64,000 nt of DNA from Simonsiella muelleri ATCC 29453 (GTDB taxonomy: Bacteria > Pseudomonadota > Gammaproteobacteria > Burkholderiales > Neisseriaceae). Under the pieces are notes generated by a model. The model was not told where the DNA came from and did no database searches. It saw only the letters and a list, made by a program, of their open reading frames with translations. Where the stretch lies: positions 2,232,001-2,296,000 of the forward strand of contig NZ_CP019448.1 of NCBI RefSeq assembly GCF_002951835.1. Reading direction: 5' to 3'. This document shows positions 9,650 to 18,169 of this stretch, piece after piece; position 1 is the first letter of the stretch, and each line of letters opens with the position of its first letter. Position numbers and translations under genes: made by a program.

Positions 9650-10255
9650 TTAATCTTCGTACAATTCATCAACCCAGCCAAGTAAAGTTGCTTTCAGGCT
9701 GCCTGAAGTTTCTTCGTCCCAACGCTGCAAAAATGCGTGATGCAAAGCTGGTGGATTCAAAATCGCGGAAGATTGGTCATCGACATCTTCATCAAAAATA
9801 TCCACATAATGCAAAAACAACACCATTTCACCACGCGCTCGTTCTGCACCAAAAATTCCTTGTGTATCACATGTTTGCAATGCAGCAATGAGACATTCTT
9901 GGTAATCATGGCGTAATTGTGCATAGCCAATTTGGTCGTCATCGTCCAAATGTTCGCCGATGACTTTGATGGCTTGATGGACACGATTGTCGGTAAATTG
10001 TCCATCATAAACCCATTCGCTTGGATACCAAAACCAAATGGAATCTTCCTCATTATCATCATCTTGCTCTAAAGATTGTGCCAAAGCCTCCACCGTATTT
10101 GCTGCGCAAAAAAAGCCACACGGATACTCCACCAAACCCAATGCAAACGCATAAATGCGCTCGTTACCTGTTTTGTGGCGAATATCTGCCATTGCTTCGG
10201 TAATTTCTGCCACCGCCAAATCATGAATATGTTGTTTTTGTTTATCCGTTAGCAT
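9650..10255 (-). CDS. DUF4303 family protein
   Basis: A 201-aa acidic soluble protein. The block ERIYAFALG near residue 33, the AANTVEAL stretch and the WYPSEWVYDG motif match, from memory, DUF4303, a family of unknown biochemical role often seen near polymorphic-toxin immunity genes or as a stand-alone gene. No signal peptide is present. It ends in a cluster of Asp/Glu (VDELYED). It lies upstream of tamB with a variant DUS between them and may or may not share its transcript. There is no basis for a specific function here. Confidence 0.65.
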   Translation of the reverse strand: MLTDKQKQHIHDLAVAEITEAMADIRHKTGNERIYAFALGLVEYPCGFFCAANTVEALAQSLEQDDDNEEDSIWFWYPSEWVYDGQFTDNRVHQAIKVIGEHLDDDDQIGYAQLRHDYQECLIAALQTCDTQGIFGAERARGEMVLFLHYVDIFDEDVDDQSSAILNPPALHHAFLQRWDEETSGSLKATLLGWVDELYED

Positions 10256-10300
10256 AATATTCCTTGAATCTGAAAGCCTATTTTTGCAGGCTACCTGAAA

Positions 10301-11251
10301 TCACATTACCCAAAAATACCGCACAACATGAAAAAAAATCGGCGCAGCAAAACATAAACTGTCCACACGGTCAAGCATTCCACCGTGTCCGTCAATCATT
10401 CGTCCCCAGTCCTTCACGCCGTAGCTACGCTTAATCCCCGACATCACCAAACCACCCAAAAAGCCCATCACACAAATCAACAAACCAATTAAGGCAGCCT
10501 GAAACGGCGTAAACGGTGTCAACCAATACAAACTCGTTGCCAATACAGTCGCCGACATGATGCCACCCACCGTACCCACCACTGTTTTATTGGGCGACAA
10601 AGCAGGCATGATTTTACGTTTGCCCAGCGTTTTGCCCCAAATAAATTGAAACACATCACTGGCTTGCACCACCAATACCAAAAAAATTAACAACAAAATA
10701 TTACGGTCTTCAAATCCCACAATATTCAAATTCATCAACGCAGGAATATGCGATAAACAGAAAATAGTTACCATCGCACCCCATTGGATTTTGGCTGTTC
10801 GTTCAAATAATTGCTCTGTATCGCCACTGAAACCCGTGATAATCGGCAAAATCAAAAACGCATACACAGGAATCAACACGCTAAACATGCCATACCAATC
10901 AATCAACACAAAATAATATTGCAATGGTAACAAACCATAAAAACACAATGCCACCGCGTTGTGGTCGCCACGGCGGCGATAAATCAACGTCATGAATTCG
11001 CGTAACGCTGCAAACGATACGCCCAAAAACAAAATAATCGCACCAACTCGGTCAAACCAAAACGCCAATAACAACAAAACCACCATCACCCACCACGAAC
11101 GAATCCGCGCATTCAAATTATTCACCGAATAACTGTGTGGATGGCGTTTTTTCAGCCAACCGCCAACCAAATTTGCCAATATCAACACCAGCAAAATTCC
11201 CAAAAAAATGTATCCCGCATCAATCGGAAGCGGTTTATAAAATGGCTGCAT
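10301..11251 (-). CDS. CdsA-like phosphatidate cytidylyltransferase
   Basis: A 316-aa polytopic membrane enzyme with about eight hydrophobic segments. The CdsA signature is near the C-terminus: SGIKRSYGVKD followed by HGGMLDRVD. One family position, usually Pro, Gly or Ser, is Asp (MIDGHGG). The reaction is CTP plus phosphatidate to CDP-diacylglycerol. It is not in the dxr-uppS cluster where the main neisserial cdsA sits. It is instead three bases downstream of a PlsC-like gene, so I infer a second, paralogous enzyme (YnbB-like) rather than the housekeeping copy. The two genes are almost certainly translationally coupled. Confidence 0.85.
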   Translation of the reverse strand: MQPFYKPLPIDAGYIFLGILLVLILANLVGGWLKKRHPHSYSVNNLNARIRSWWVMVVLLLLAFWFDRVGAIILFLGVSFAALREFMTLIYRRRGDHNAVALCFYGLLPLQYYFVLIDWYGMFSVLIPVYAFLILPIITGFSGDTEQLFERTAKIQWGAMVTIFCLSHIPALMNLNIVGFEDRNILLLIFLVLVVQASDVFQFIWGKTLGKRKIMPALSPNKTVVGTVGGIMSATVLATSLYWLTPFTPFQAALIGLLICVMGFLGGLVMSGIKRSYGVKDWGRMIDGHGGMLDRVDSLCFAAPIFFHVVRYFWVM

Positions 11252-11254
11252 GGT

Positions 11255-11932
11255 TTATTCCTTTGTGGCTTTGGGTTGATGGAGGCGTTTGGTTTTGGGG
11301 GCAAGTGCAAGCATGGCATCTTGGGCGCGTTGTAGAAACTCATCTTTGTTTTCATTGGGTAATAATTGCATTTCATCACCAATGAACACATCACAAATAA
11401 TCGGTACAGGCACCAGTTTACCTTTGGGCAACACACGGTTAATATTATCAATCCAAATAGGAATAAATTTCACGTCTGGATTCTCACGCGCTAGATAGTA
11501 AATACCTGATTTAAATGGCAATAAAATGGTATTATCATCGGTATTTCGCGTACCTTCAGGGAAAATAATCAACGAAGAATGTTCTTGTAATGCAGCGGTC
11601 ATTTGGGCGGTAACGGCTTTGGGGTCATTGCCATGTCGCGCAATTAATAACCCATTGAATACATTATTAATCACAAATTGGCGAATCTTACCACTCAACC
11701 AATAATCCGCCCCTGCCACAGGCCGCACCACGTCGCGCCATTTTTTGGGCAATGAAATCCACACCAGCACAAAATCACCATGACTGGCATGGTTGGCAAA
11801 ATAAACTTTTTTTTCGGGAGTAAAATTCAAATCGCCTTCAAATTTTGGACGCACGCCCGTGATAAATGAAACGAATGCCGATAGGCTGTGGTCTATTACC
11901 CACGCCGTGAATTTGCTCAAAAAAGAAAACAT
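11255..11932 (-). CDS. PlsC-like 1-acylglycerol-3-phosphate acyltransferase
   Basis: A 225-aa acyltransferase with the two PlsC motifs: NHASHGD (HX4D catalytic pair) and FPEGTRN (substrate binding). It would acylate lysophosphatidate to phosphatidate, the substrate of the CdsA-like enzyme encoded immediately downstream, so the pair makes CDP-diacylglycerol from lysophosphatidate. ATG at 11932 has a GGA-type ribosome site. An upstream GTG at 11965 is in frame but less likely. The N-terminal ~30 residues are a hydrophobic membrane anchor. Other lysophospholipid acyltransferase specificities are possible. Confidence 0.82.
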   Translation of the reverse strand: MFSFLSKFTAWVIDHSLSAFVSFITGVRPKFEGDLNFTPEKKVYFANHASHGDFVLVWISLPKKWRDVVRPVAGADYWLSGKIRQFVINNVFNGLLIARHGNDPKAVTAQMTAALQEHSSLIIFPEGTRNTDDNTILLPFKSGIYYLARENPDVKFIPIWIDNINRVLPKGKLVPVPIICDVFIGDEMQLLPNENKDEFLQRAQDAMLALAPKTKRLHQPKATKE

Positions 11933-11988
11933 GATGCTTGTTCCAAAGAACACAATAAGACGCACATTTTAACGTATTTTTGCATTAA

Positions 11989-12152
11989 AGGCAGCCTGAA
12001 ACCTGTGCAAAACCTTAAATTTAAGTGCAATTCAAATCAATAAAATTACATAACATTCAGATAATATTATTAAAATGTTTTCAAGAGTTGGAGAAACGCA
12101 TCACGAAGAAATGCACCAATTCAATAGGGTTTTGCAAAAGTTTCAGGCTGCC
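11989..12152. repeat. Inverted-arm mosaic element (NIME-like)
   Basis: Left arm GGCAGCCTGAAACCTGTGC continues to AAAACC. The right arm GGGTTTTGCAAAAG continues to TTTCAGGCTGCC. The same arms bound the element at 39402-39587, but the interior differs. The unit fills most of the plsC-smg gap. Confidence 0.55.
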
Positions 12153-12207
12153 TGAAAAATCAGTTATAATGCGCAAATTTTGTTTTGCGTCAGCAAAGGC
12201 TCACTCA

Positions 12208-12669
12208 ATGATTCAAATCGCGGCTTTTTTAATGGCTCGTTTTCCCAATGTACAAGCCTGTCCGATGGGTATGGAATTAGGCGAAATGTTGGAGCAAGTA
12301 GGTTTTGATGAAAACGAAATCGGTAAGACTTTATTATTCTTACAATTGCTTGAAGAACACGAATATGCCATCACCCAAGCCATCAATCCACAGCCTCATT
12401 CCATGCGAATTTATCACCCCGATGAATTGAAGTATTTATCCGATGATGTGCTGGATTTTCTCCAATTTCTGCAAAAAGAACACCTGATTCAAACAGGACA
12501 ACGCGAATTCATTATTTATGCGTTGATGTATTTGCCTGAGGATGACATCACTTTGGACGTGGCCAAAACGTTGGCTTTGCTGGTGTTGTGGGCGCACAAT
12601 ATAGAAGTACCAGTATTCATTCAAGATGAATTAAACGTTTTATTACCACGACCAAATTTAATGCAATAA
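12208..12669 (+). CDS. smg: Smg/DUF494 family protein
   Basis: A 153-aa protein of the Smg (DUF494) family, a conserved acidic protein of unknown role that typically lies beside topA or dprA, as it nearly does here. The HPDELKYLSDDVLDFLQFLQ block and the C-terminal LDVAKTLALLVLW stretch are the characteristic parts. ATG at 12208 has AAAGG eight bases upstream. The frame stays open back to 12025, but that extension runs through a repeat and a DUS and is not credible. TATAAT at 12165-12170 is a plausible -10. A strong terminator follows. Confidence 0.8.
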   Translation: MIQIAAFLMARFPNVQACPMGMELGEMLEQVGFDENEIGKTLLFLQLLEEHEYAITQAINPQPHSMRIYHPDELKYLSDDVLDFLQFLQKEHLIQTGQREFIIYALMYLPEDDITLDVAKTLALLVLWAHNIEVPVFIQDELNVLLPRPNLMQ

Positions 12670-12698
12670 ATTGATTTTACAGTTTTTCAGGCTGCCTG

Positions 12699-12733
12699 AA
12701 AAAGTCGGACACCAAAATTGTCCGACTTTTTTT
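12699..12733 (+). terminator. Rho-independent terminator of smg
   Basis: AAAAAGTCGGACA pairs with TGTCCGACTTTTT around a 7-nt loop, followed by a T run. It is not DUS-derived, although a DUS immediately precedes it. Confidence 0.85.
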
Positions 12734-12803
12734 TCATCAACCCCTTGTCAAAATTCTTTCTTAACATACAATAAAAAAAGAGTTTATTTTTTTGAGACAA
12801 AAT

Positions 12804-13445
12804 ATGCGTTCCATTTTTTTATTGATGTCATTAAGTGTATTGGGGGCGTGTGGCGACAATGCGGACAATTCTGTCGCTGCCGTTTCACAAATCTCAGCTG
12901 CCACGCCCAAACCCACAAAATGCACCATTACCAGCAACAGCATCGGAGATATCGCGTTAGGCAATACCATCGCTCAAGTAAGACTCGGACACCCACAAGC
13001 CGTGCTGACACCACTCAAAGACAATGAAGACGTGGCGTTCACGTCCATCAAAATCACGCCAGAAATAGAAATTTTCGCCTACACCGAAAACACCAACACC
13101 GCCAATGCCAATAACAGTGAAACCAATCCCATCACTTATTTAAGTACTGCTTCGCGCGTATGCAAAACAGCAGATGGCGTTCACCCTGATATGCTGCTTG
13201 CCGATGCAGAACAGGTGTATGGCGCGGTACAACAAATCATCATGAGCGAAGCCGATGCCGCCCAAACCGCCGAATTTGATGAACAACCACCCGAATTGTC
13301 TTTCCAAATTGACGACAGCGGTGCGTTTGATTTAACCGATAAATCATTGCCCAAAATCACCACCGATTATCAAGACGGTGCAAAAATCAAAAGCATTGCG
13401 GTGATGAATTTGCCCGCCGAAGATGCCACCAACACAGCACAATAA
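12804..13445 (+). CDS. Putative lipoprotein of unknown function
   Basis: A 213-aa protein with a short lipoprotein signal peptide ending in the lipobox VLGAC (Cys16), so it is probably anchored to a membrane facing the periplasm. The mature part is acidic and rich in Asn, Thr, Ala and Asp. It has two further cysteines (in KCTIT and RVCKT) that could form a disulfide, around a GDIALGNTIAQVRLGHP segment. I do not recognise the family. ATG at 12804 gives a proper signal peptide; the in-frame TTG at 12792 is unnecessary. It lies between smg and topA, which normally adjoin, so it may be a clade-specific insertion. Confidence 0.7.
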   Translation: MRSIFLLMSLSVLGACGDNADNSVAAVSQISAATPKPTKCTITSNSIGDIALGNTIAQVRLGHPQAVLTPLKDNEDVAFTSIKITPEIEIFAYTENTNTANANNSETNPITYLSTASRVCKTADGVHPDMLLADAEQVYGAVQQIIMSEADAAQTAEFDEQPPELSFQIDDSGAFDLTDKSLPKITTDYQDGAKIKSIAVMNLPAEDATNTAQ

Positions 13446-13595
13446 TGATTTTCAGAGACTGCGCGTCCCACAAATCAAATTCACAAAAATCATTTTCAGG
13501 TAGCCTTACGGTACACACCAAAAAATTGCGTGTACTGCAAGGCAGCCTGAAAACAATTTTATTAAAAAGTTTATTTAAATTAAAGCACAAACATT

Positions 13596-15920
13596 ATGGC
13601 AAAAAATTTATTAATTGTAGAATCCCCCAACAAAATCAAATCCATAAAAAAATATTTGGGTGGTGATTTTGAAGTTTTGGCATCATTTGGGCACGTACGC
13701 GACTTGGTCAATAAAGATGGCTCGGTGGATACAGAAAATCATTTTGCAATGAAATATCAAATCATCAGCAAAAACAGCAAACACGTTGATGCAATTGTTG
13801 CCGCCGCCAAAGAAGCCGATACTATTTATTTGGCAACCGACCCAGACCGCGAAGGCGAAGCCATTTCATGGCACATTGCTGAAATCCTAAAATCCAAACG
13901 TGGCATGAAAAACATAGGCGAAAAATTACAGCGCGTTGTTTTCCATGAAGTCACGCCCAAAGGTGTTCAGGCAGCCATTCAACATCCACGCGGTTTGGAC
14001 ATGGATTTGGTGGACGCACAACAAGCTCGTCGTGCTTTGGATTATTTAGTGGGTTTTAATTTGTCGCCGCTTTTGTGGAAAAAAATTCGTTACGGCTTGT
14101 CGGCCGGGCGCGTGCAAAGTCCTGCGTTACGCTTGATTTGTGAACGTGAAAACGAAATTCGCGCTTTTGAAACGCAAGAATATTGGTCTATCCATTTGGA
14201 TTCACACAAAGGACGCACCAAATTTTCCGCCAAACTAACCCATTGGCAAAACAAAAAATTAGAGCAATTTTCATTACCTGATGAAGCCAGCCAAGCCAAT
14301 ATTTTAGCACAACTGCAAGGCAAAACCGCGCAAGTGGCTGACGTTACCAAGAAAAAAGCCACGCGCAAACCCGCCGCGCCCTACACCACTTCAACCATGC
14401 AACAAGATGCCGTCCGCAAACTCGGTTTCACAACTGACCGCACCATGCGTACCGCGCAGCAATTGTTTGAAGGGATTGACGTTGGGCAAGGTGCAGTCGG
14501 TTTGATTACCTATATGCGTACCGACAGCGTTACTTTATCGCAAGACGCGCTAACCGAAATCCGTCATTATATTGAAAATAAAATTGGCGCAGATTTTCTG
14601 CCATCTTCAGCGAAAATCTACAAAACCAAGTCCAAAAACGCGCAAGAAGCACACGAAGCCATCCGCCCAACTTCGGTGTATCGTTCGCCTGAAAGCGTGA
14701 AGCCATTTTTGTCGCCCGACCAATTCAAGCTCTATCAAATGATTTGGCAACGCACGGTGGCGTGTCAAATGGTAGACGCGAAATTTGATGCGACCACAGT
14801 AGATATTAACGTGGGAGAAGGCGTGTTTCGTGCAACGGGGCAAGTTTTGACGTTTGCTGGCTTTTTGAGCGTGTATCAAGAGGGCGCGGACGAAGACGAT
14901 AACAGCGAAGAGGATAACAAAAAGCTGCCTGAAATGTCGGTCGGCGATGAATTGCCTGTGGATAAATTGTACGGCGAACAACATTTCACGCAACCGCCAC
15001 CACGTTTCAATGAAGCGACTTTGGTTAAGGCATTGGAAGAATTTGGCATCGGTCGTCCATCTACTTATGCCAGCATTATCAAAACATTAAAAGACCGTGA
15101 ATATGTCATTGTAGAACAACGCCGTTTTCAACCCACCGACACGGGCGAAATCGTCAATAAGTTTTTGACTGAACATTTTGAACAATATGTAGACTACGAT
15201 TTCACCGCTAAATTGGAAAATCAATTAGACGAAATCGCCAATGGCAAACGCGAGTGGATTCCTGTGATGGAAAAATTCTGGAAAGGATTTCACAAGCAAG
15301 TTGTTGAAAAAGAAGGCATTGAACGCGCTAAATTCACCACGCAAGAATTAGACGAAATTTGTCCCGAATGCGGCAACCACAAATTGCAAATTAAATTTGG
15401 ACGCGCAGGACGTTTTATTGCTTGCGCAGGCTATCCCGAATGTGGCTACACGCGCAACGTAAACGAAACCGCCGAACAAGCCGCCGAACGTGTGGCACGT
15501 GAAGCTGCCGAACAAGCACAATTGGAAGGTCGTCAATGTCCAAAATGCGGTGGGCAATTGGTTTTTAAAACCAGTCGTTCAGGCAGCAAATTCATTGGTT
15601 GCGCAAATTATCCAAAATGCAAATACGTTGAACCATTGGAAAAACCCAAAGACACGGGCGTAACCTGTCCGCAATGTGGCAAAGGACACTTAGTAGAGCG
15701 AAAATCACGTTTTGGGACAACGTTTTATAGCTGCGACCAATATCCTGAATGTAAATACGCCGTCAATTCTGAGCCGTTAAATGAACCGTGTCCACAATGC
15801 GGTTGGAAAATTACGCTGCGTAAAGTTACGAAACGTTGGGGCGTGGAACGGGTTTGCCCACAAAAAGAATGTGGTTGGAAAGAACAGCTTGAACCGCCTG
15901 TTAGTAAAGACAAAAAATAA
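13596..15920 (+). CDS. topA: DNA topoisomerase I
   Basis: Type IA topoisomerase (774 aa) that relaxes negative supercoils. Seen: an N-terminal TOPRIM domain with IVESPNK and DPDREGEA (acidic triad at residues 82-86), the active-site tyrosine Tyr306 in LITYMRTDS, and four C-terminal four-cysteine zinc modules. The first three have the CPxC...C...YPxC layout and the fourth is divergent (CPQCGW...CPQKEC). The basic tail ends in KDKK. The length is a little under the E. coli enzyme because of a shorter C-terminal region. A terminator overlaps the stop codon. Confidence 0.97.
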   Translation: MAKNLLIVESPNKIKSIKKYLGGDFEVLASFGHVRDLVNKDGSVDTENHFAMKYQIISKNSKHVDAIVAAAKEADTIYLATDPDREGEAISWHIAEILKSKRGMKNIGEKLQRVVFHEVTPKGVQAAIQHPRGLDMDLVDAQQARRALDYLVGFNLSPLLWKKIRYGLSAGRVQSPALRLICERENEIRAFETQEYWSIHLDSHKGRTKFSAKLTHWQNKKLEQFSLPDEASQANILAQLQGKTAQVADVTKKKATRKPAAPYTTSTMQQDAVRKLGFTTDRTMRTAQQLFEGIDVGQGAVGLITYMRTDSVTLSQDALTEIRHYIENKIGADFLPSSAKIYKTKSKNAQEAHEAIRPTSVYRSPESVKPFLSPDQFKLYQMIWQRTVACQMVDAKFDATTVDINVGEGVFRATGQVLTFAGFLSVYQEGADEDDNSEEDNKKLPEMSVGDELPVDKLYGEQHFTQPPPRFNEATLVKALEEFGIGRPSTYASIIKTLKDREYVIVEQRRFQPTDTGEIVNKFLTEHFEQYVDYDFTAKLENQLDEIANGKREWIPVMEKFWKGFHKQVVEKEGIERAKFTTQELDEICPECGNHKLQIKFGRAGRFIACAGYPECGYTRNVNETAEQAAERVAREAAEQAQLEGRQCPKCGGQLVFKTSRSGSKFIGCANYPKCKYVEPLEKPKDTGVTCPQCGKGHLVERKSRFGTTFYSCDQYPECKYAVNSEPLNEPCPQCGWKITLRKVTKRWGVERVCPQKECGWKEQLEPPVSKDKK

Positions 15921-15948
15921 AGGCTGCCTGAAAAACCTTTATTTTTTT
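15912..15948 (+). terminator. topA terminator with DUS in the loop
   Basis: AAAAAATAAAGG pairs with CCTTTATTTTTTT. The 12-nt loop is CTGCCTGAAAAA, part of a DUS. The left arm includes the topA stop codon. Confidence 0.8.
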
Positions 15949-16080
15949 GAATCAAGTTTTTAAAGTAAAATGACTATAAAATTCTGTAAATCTGCTTACA
16001 TTTTGAATCAAATTCAGTATCATTGTCAGCAGTACAGAGATTTGTACTTAATCAATCTTTTGATTTTTTGGAGAATAATA

Positions 16081-16494
16081 ATGAATATTCGTACATTAAT
16101 TGCCATTTCTGTTTTGGGTTTGACCGCCGCAGCTTGTACCAGCAACAGCACCAAAACCAGCACAACCAACAGTAGTACCACCAGCTCTGCTTCACATACA
16201 ACCAGTTCTGTAGCGAAAAATGAAGCAGTTTCGCGTAATGAAACATTTGAATGTCGCAACGGCATGACCGTCTCTTTGACACAAAATAATGTCAATAGCT
16301 TAAGTATTTCTGTAGACACCAACAACAGCAGCGCGACTTTGCACCGCACTCAAGCTGCATCGGGCGCGTTGTACACTAATAAACAAGGTTTGAATGGCAA
16401 AAACACCGAATGGCACGAAAAAGGCGGTGAAGCAGTATTTGAATTTTCAGACCCATATGGCAACGTAACCGAAACCGTGTGCAAAATGCGATAA
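16081..16494 (+). CDS. MliC-like lysozyme-inhibitor lipoprotein
   Basis: A 137-aa lipoprotein with signal peptide and lipobox LTAAAC (Cys19), then a Ser/Thr linker (residues ~20-48), then a compact domain of about 80 residues. The domain begins FECRNGMTVSL, has SGALYTN in the middle and ends GNVTETVCKMR. That is the MliC/PliC pattern (membrane-bound inhibitor of c-type lysozyme): paired cysteines and the SGA.Y motif that enters the lysozyme active site. In Neisseria the related adhesin complex protein has this fold. A likely role is protection against host lysozyme in the oral mucosa (inference). GGAG precedes the ATG. Confidence 0.78.
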   Translation: MNIRTLIAISVLGLTAAACTSNSTKTSTTNSSTTSSASHTTSSVAKNEAVSRNETFECRNGMTVSLTQNNVNSLSISVDTNNSSATLHRTQAASGALYTNKQGLNGKNTEWHEKGGEAVFEFSDPYGNVTETVCKMR

Positions 16495-16526
16495 TTGACA
16501 TAGTCTTTTCAGGCTGCCTGAAAAAC

Positions 16527-16563
16527 AAACAACCGCTTGATTGTTGATTTCAAGCGGTTGTTT
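16527..16563. terminator. Strong bidirectional terminator
   Basis: AAACAACCGCTTGA and TCAAGCGGTTGTTT form a perfect 14-bp stem with a 9-nt loop. It lies between the convergent mliC-like and ispH genes, just after a DUS. Confidence 0.88.
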
Positions 16564-16575
16564 TATGGTGTTGCA

Positions 16576-16604
16576 TTGCCCTATTTTTATTTTAAACGAC
16601 TATA
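16576..16604. repeat. Repeat B end fragment
   Basis: TTGCCCTATTTTTATTTTAA followed by ACGACTATA is one end of repeat B, here with its outer TATAGTCGTTT terminus preserved. Confidence 0.5.
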
Positions 16605-16614
16605 CATCACAAAA

Positions 16615-17550
16615 TTATTTACGCAATTCTTTTGGCAACACAAAAATAATGGTTTCGGGTTCGCCATCACCTTGCTGCACATCGTCAATTCCCCAATCAC
16701 GAATCTGATTGATTACACCTTCCACCAAAATTTCAGGCGCACTCGCCCCTGCGGTTACACCCACTTTGGTTTTGCCCTCAAACCATTCACGCTGCAAATG
16801 AGACGCGTTGTCCACCATATAAGCATCTACACCCAAACCAGCCGCCACTTCACGCAAACGGTTGCTATTAGACGATGTAGGCGACCCAACCACAATCACA
16901 ATATCGCATTCATTCGCCAAATCTTTGACCGCTTTTTGGCGATTGGTTGTCGCGTAGCAAATGTCTTCTTTATGCGGATTTTTGATGCCAGGAAAACGCG
17001 CATTTAAGGCAGCAATAATGCCACTGGTTTCGTCTACCGATAGCGTGGTTTGACTAACATACGCTAATTTATTGGGATTTTCTACCACCAAATCCGCCAC
17101 ATCTTCCACCACCTCCACCAATTTCATTTTACCGCTGGGCAATTGCCCCATCGTACCTTCTACTTCAACATGACCCGCGTGTCCAATCATAATGATTTCA
17201 TAACCTTGTTCGTCCAAACGCGCTACTTCTTTATGCACTTTCGTAACCAGTGGACAAGTTGCATCAAACACACGAAAACCGCGCTCCGCCGCTTCGGCTT
17301 GTACGGCTTTACTCACACCATGCGCGGAATAAATCAGCGTTGCGCCTTGTGGCACGTCCGCTAAATCGTCAATGAAAATTGCGCCCTTTTCACGTAAACC
17401 GTCCACGACGAATTTATTGTGAACGACTTCATGGCGCACATAAATCGGCGCACCAAATTCTTCCAACGCACGCTCTACAATCGTAATCGCTCTGTCCACA
17501 CCAGCACAAAAACCGCGTGGATTAGCTAAAGTAATCGTTTTATTTGACAT
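16615..17550 (-). CDS. ispH: 4-hydroxy-3-methylbut-2-enyl diphosphate reductase
   Basis: IspH/LytB (311 aa), the last step of the MEP isoprenoid pathway, making IPP and DMAPP with a [4Fe-4S] cluster. The three cluster cysteines are in GFCAGVDRA (Cys15), DATCPLVTK and DICYATTNR. HGVSKAV and GSPTSSNSNRL are further family blocks. ATG at 17550 is preceded by an AGAGAG ribosome site. An in-frame upstream extension runs through a DUS and is rejected. It is downstream of lspA on the same strand with a DUS in the 72-bp gap, the classic lspA-ispH order. Confidence 0.97.
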   Translation of the reverse strand: MSNKTITLANPRGFCAGVDRAITIVERALEEFGAPIYVRHEVVHNKFVVDGLREKGAIFIDDLADVPQGATLIYSAHGVSKAVQAEAAERGFRVFDATCPLVTKVHKEVARLDEQGYEIIMIGHAGHVEVEGTMGQLPSGKMKLVEVVEDVADLVVENPNKLAYVSQTTLSVDETSGIIAALNARFPGIKNPHKEDICYATTNRQKAVKDLANECDIVIVVGSPTSSNSNRLREVAAGLGVDAYMVDNASHLQREWFEGKTKVGVTAGASAPEILVEGVINQIRDWGIDDVQQGDGEPETIIFVLPKELRK

Positions 17551-17622
17551 ATTTTTCTCTCTTAATTGATGATTTTCCAAGCTGCCTGAAAATAAAATGG
17601 CTGCCAACGTCATTTTTCATTT

Positions 17623-18102
17623 TCAGGCAGCCCTATTTTTCTTACCTTGCTTCAAACCATCAATAATCAGCAACGCCACGCCCACACAAATAAAACTATC
17701 CGCCACATTAAACGCAGGATAATAATGATTTTGCCAATAAAACAACAGAAAATCCACGACCTTACCGTGAATAAATCGGTCAATCACATTGCCAAACGCG
17801 CCACCAATAATCATCGCTGCCGCAAAATTACCGAGTTTGCCAAATTCGCCTTTACGCACGCCATTTGCCAACCAACCACTAATCACAAACGCCAGCACAA
17901 TGAAAAAATATTTCTGCCAACCACTGTGATTTGCCAAAAAACTAAACGCCGCACCCGTATTGTAAACCAATGTTAAATCAAAAAAATGGGGGATAATATT
18001 CACACGTTCAAAATCTTCAAATTTCGCCAAAATCGCCCATTTGCTGATTTGGTCAAGAATCATCGCCACCACCGCTGTGATGTATAAAGATAAATATTTC
18101 AT
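17623..18102 (-). CDS. lspA: Lipoprotein signal peptidase
   Basis: Signal peptidase II (159 aa), an inner-membrane aspartic protease that cleaves prolipoproteins after lipidation. It has four hydrophobic segments, the NTGAAFSFL block at residues 48-56 and the two catalytic aspartates, Asp117 in KVVDFLL and Asp135 in FNVADSF. The basic end (KQGKKNRAA) faces the cytoplasm. It probably serves the several lipoproteins in this window, among others. It is the first gene of the lspA-ispH pair. Confidence 0.97.
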   Translation of the reverse strand: MKYLSLYITAVVAMILDQISKWAILAKFEDFERVNIIPHFFDLTLVYNTGAAFSFLANHSGWQKYFFIVLAFVISGWLANGVRKGEFGKLGNFAAAMIIGGAFGNVIDRFIHGKVVDFLLFYWQNHYYPAFNVADSFICVGVALLIIDGLKQGKKNRAA

Positions 18103-18169
18103 TCAGAAAACCCGTTTATTTAAATCGCGAAATTGTACACCAAAATGGTTTTCAGGCTGCCTGAAAATC

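Noticed and set aside
12025..12207. N-terminal extension of smg
   Set aside because: The open frame crosses a NIME-like repeat and a DUS, and Smg proteins do not have such an extension.
12671..13027. Plus-strand frame overlapping the lipoprotein gene
   Set aside because: It begins in a DUS and terminator hairpin. The lipoprotein frame has a signal peptide and normal composition.
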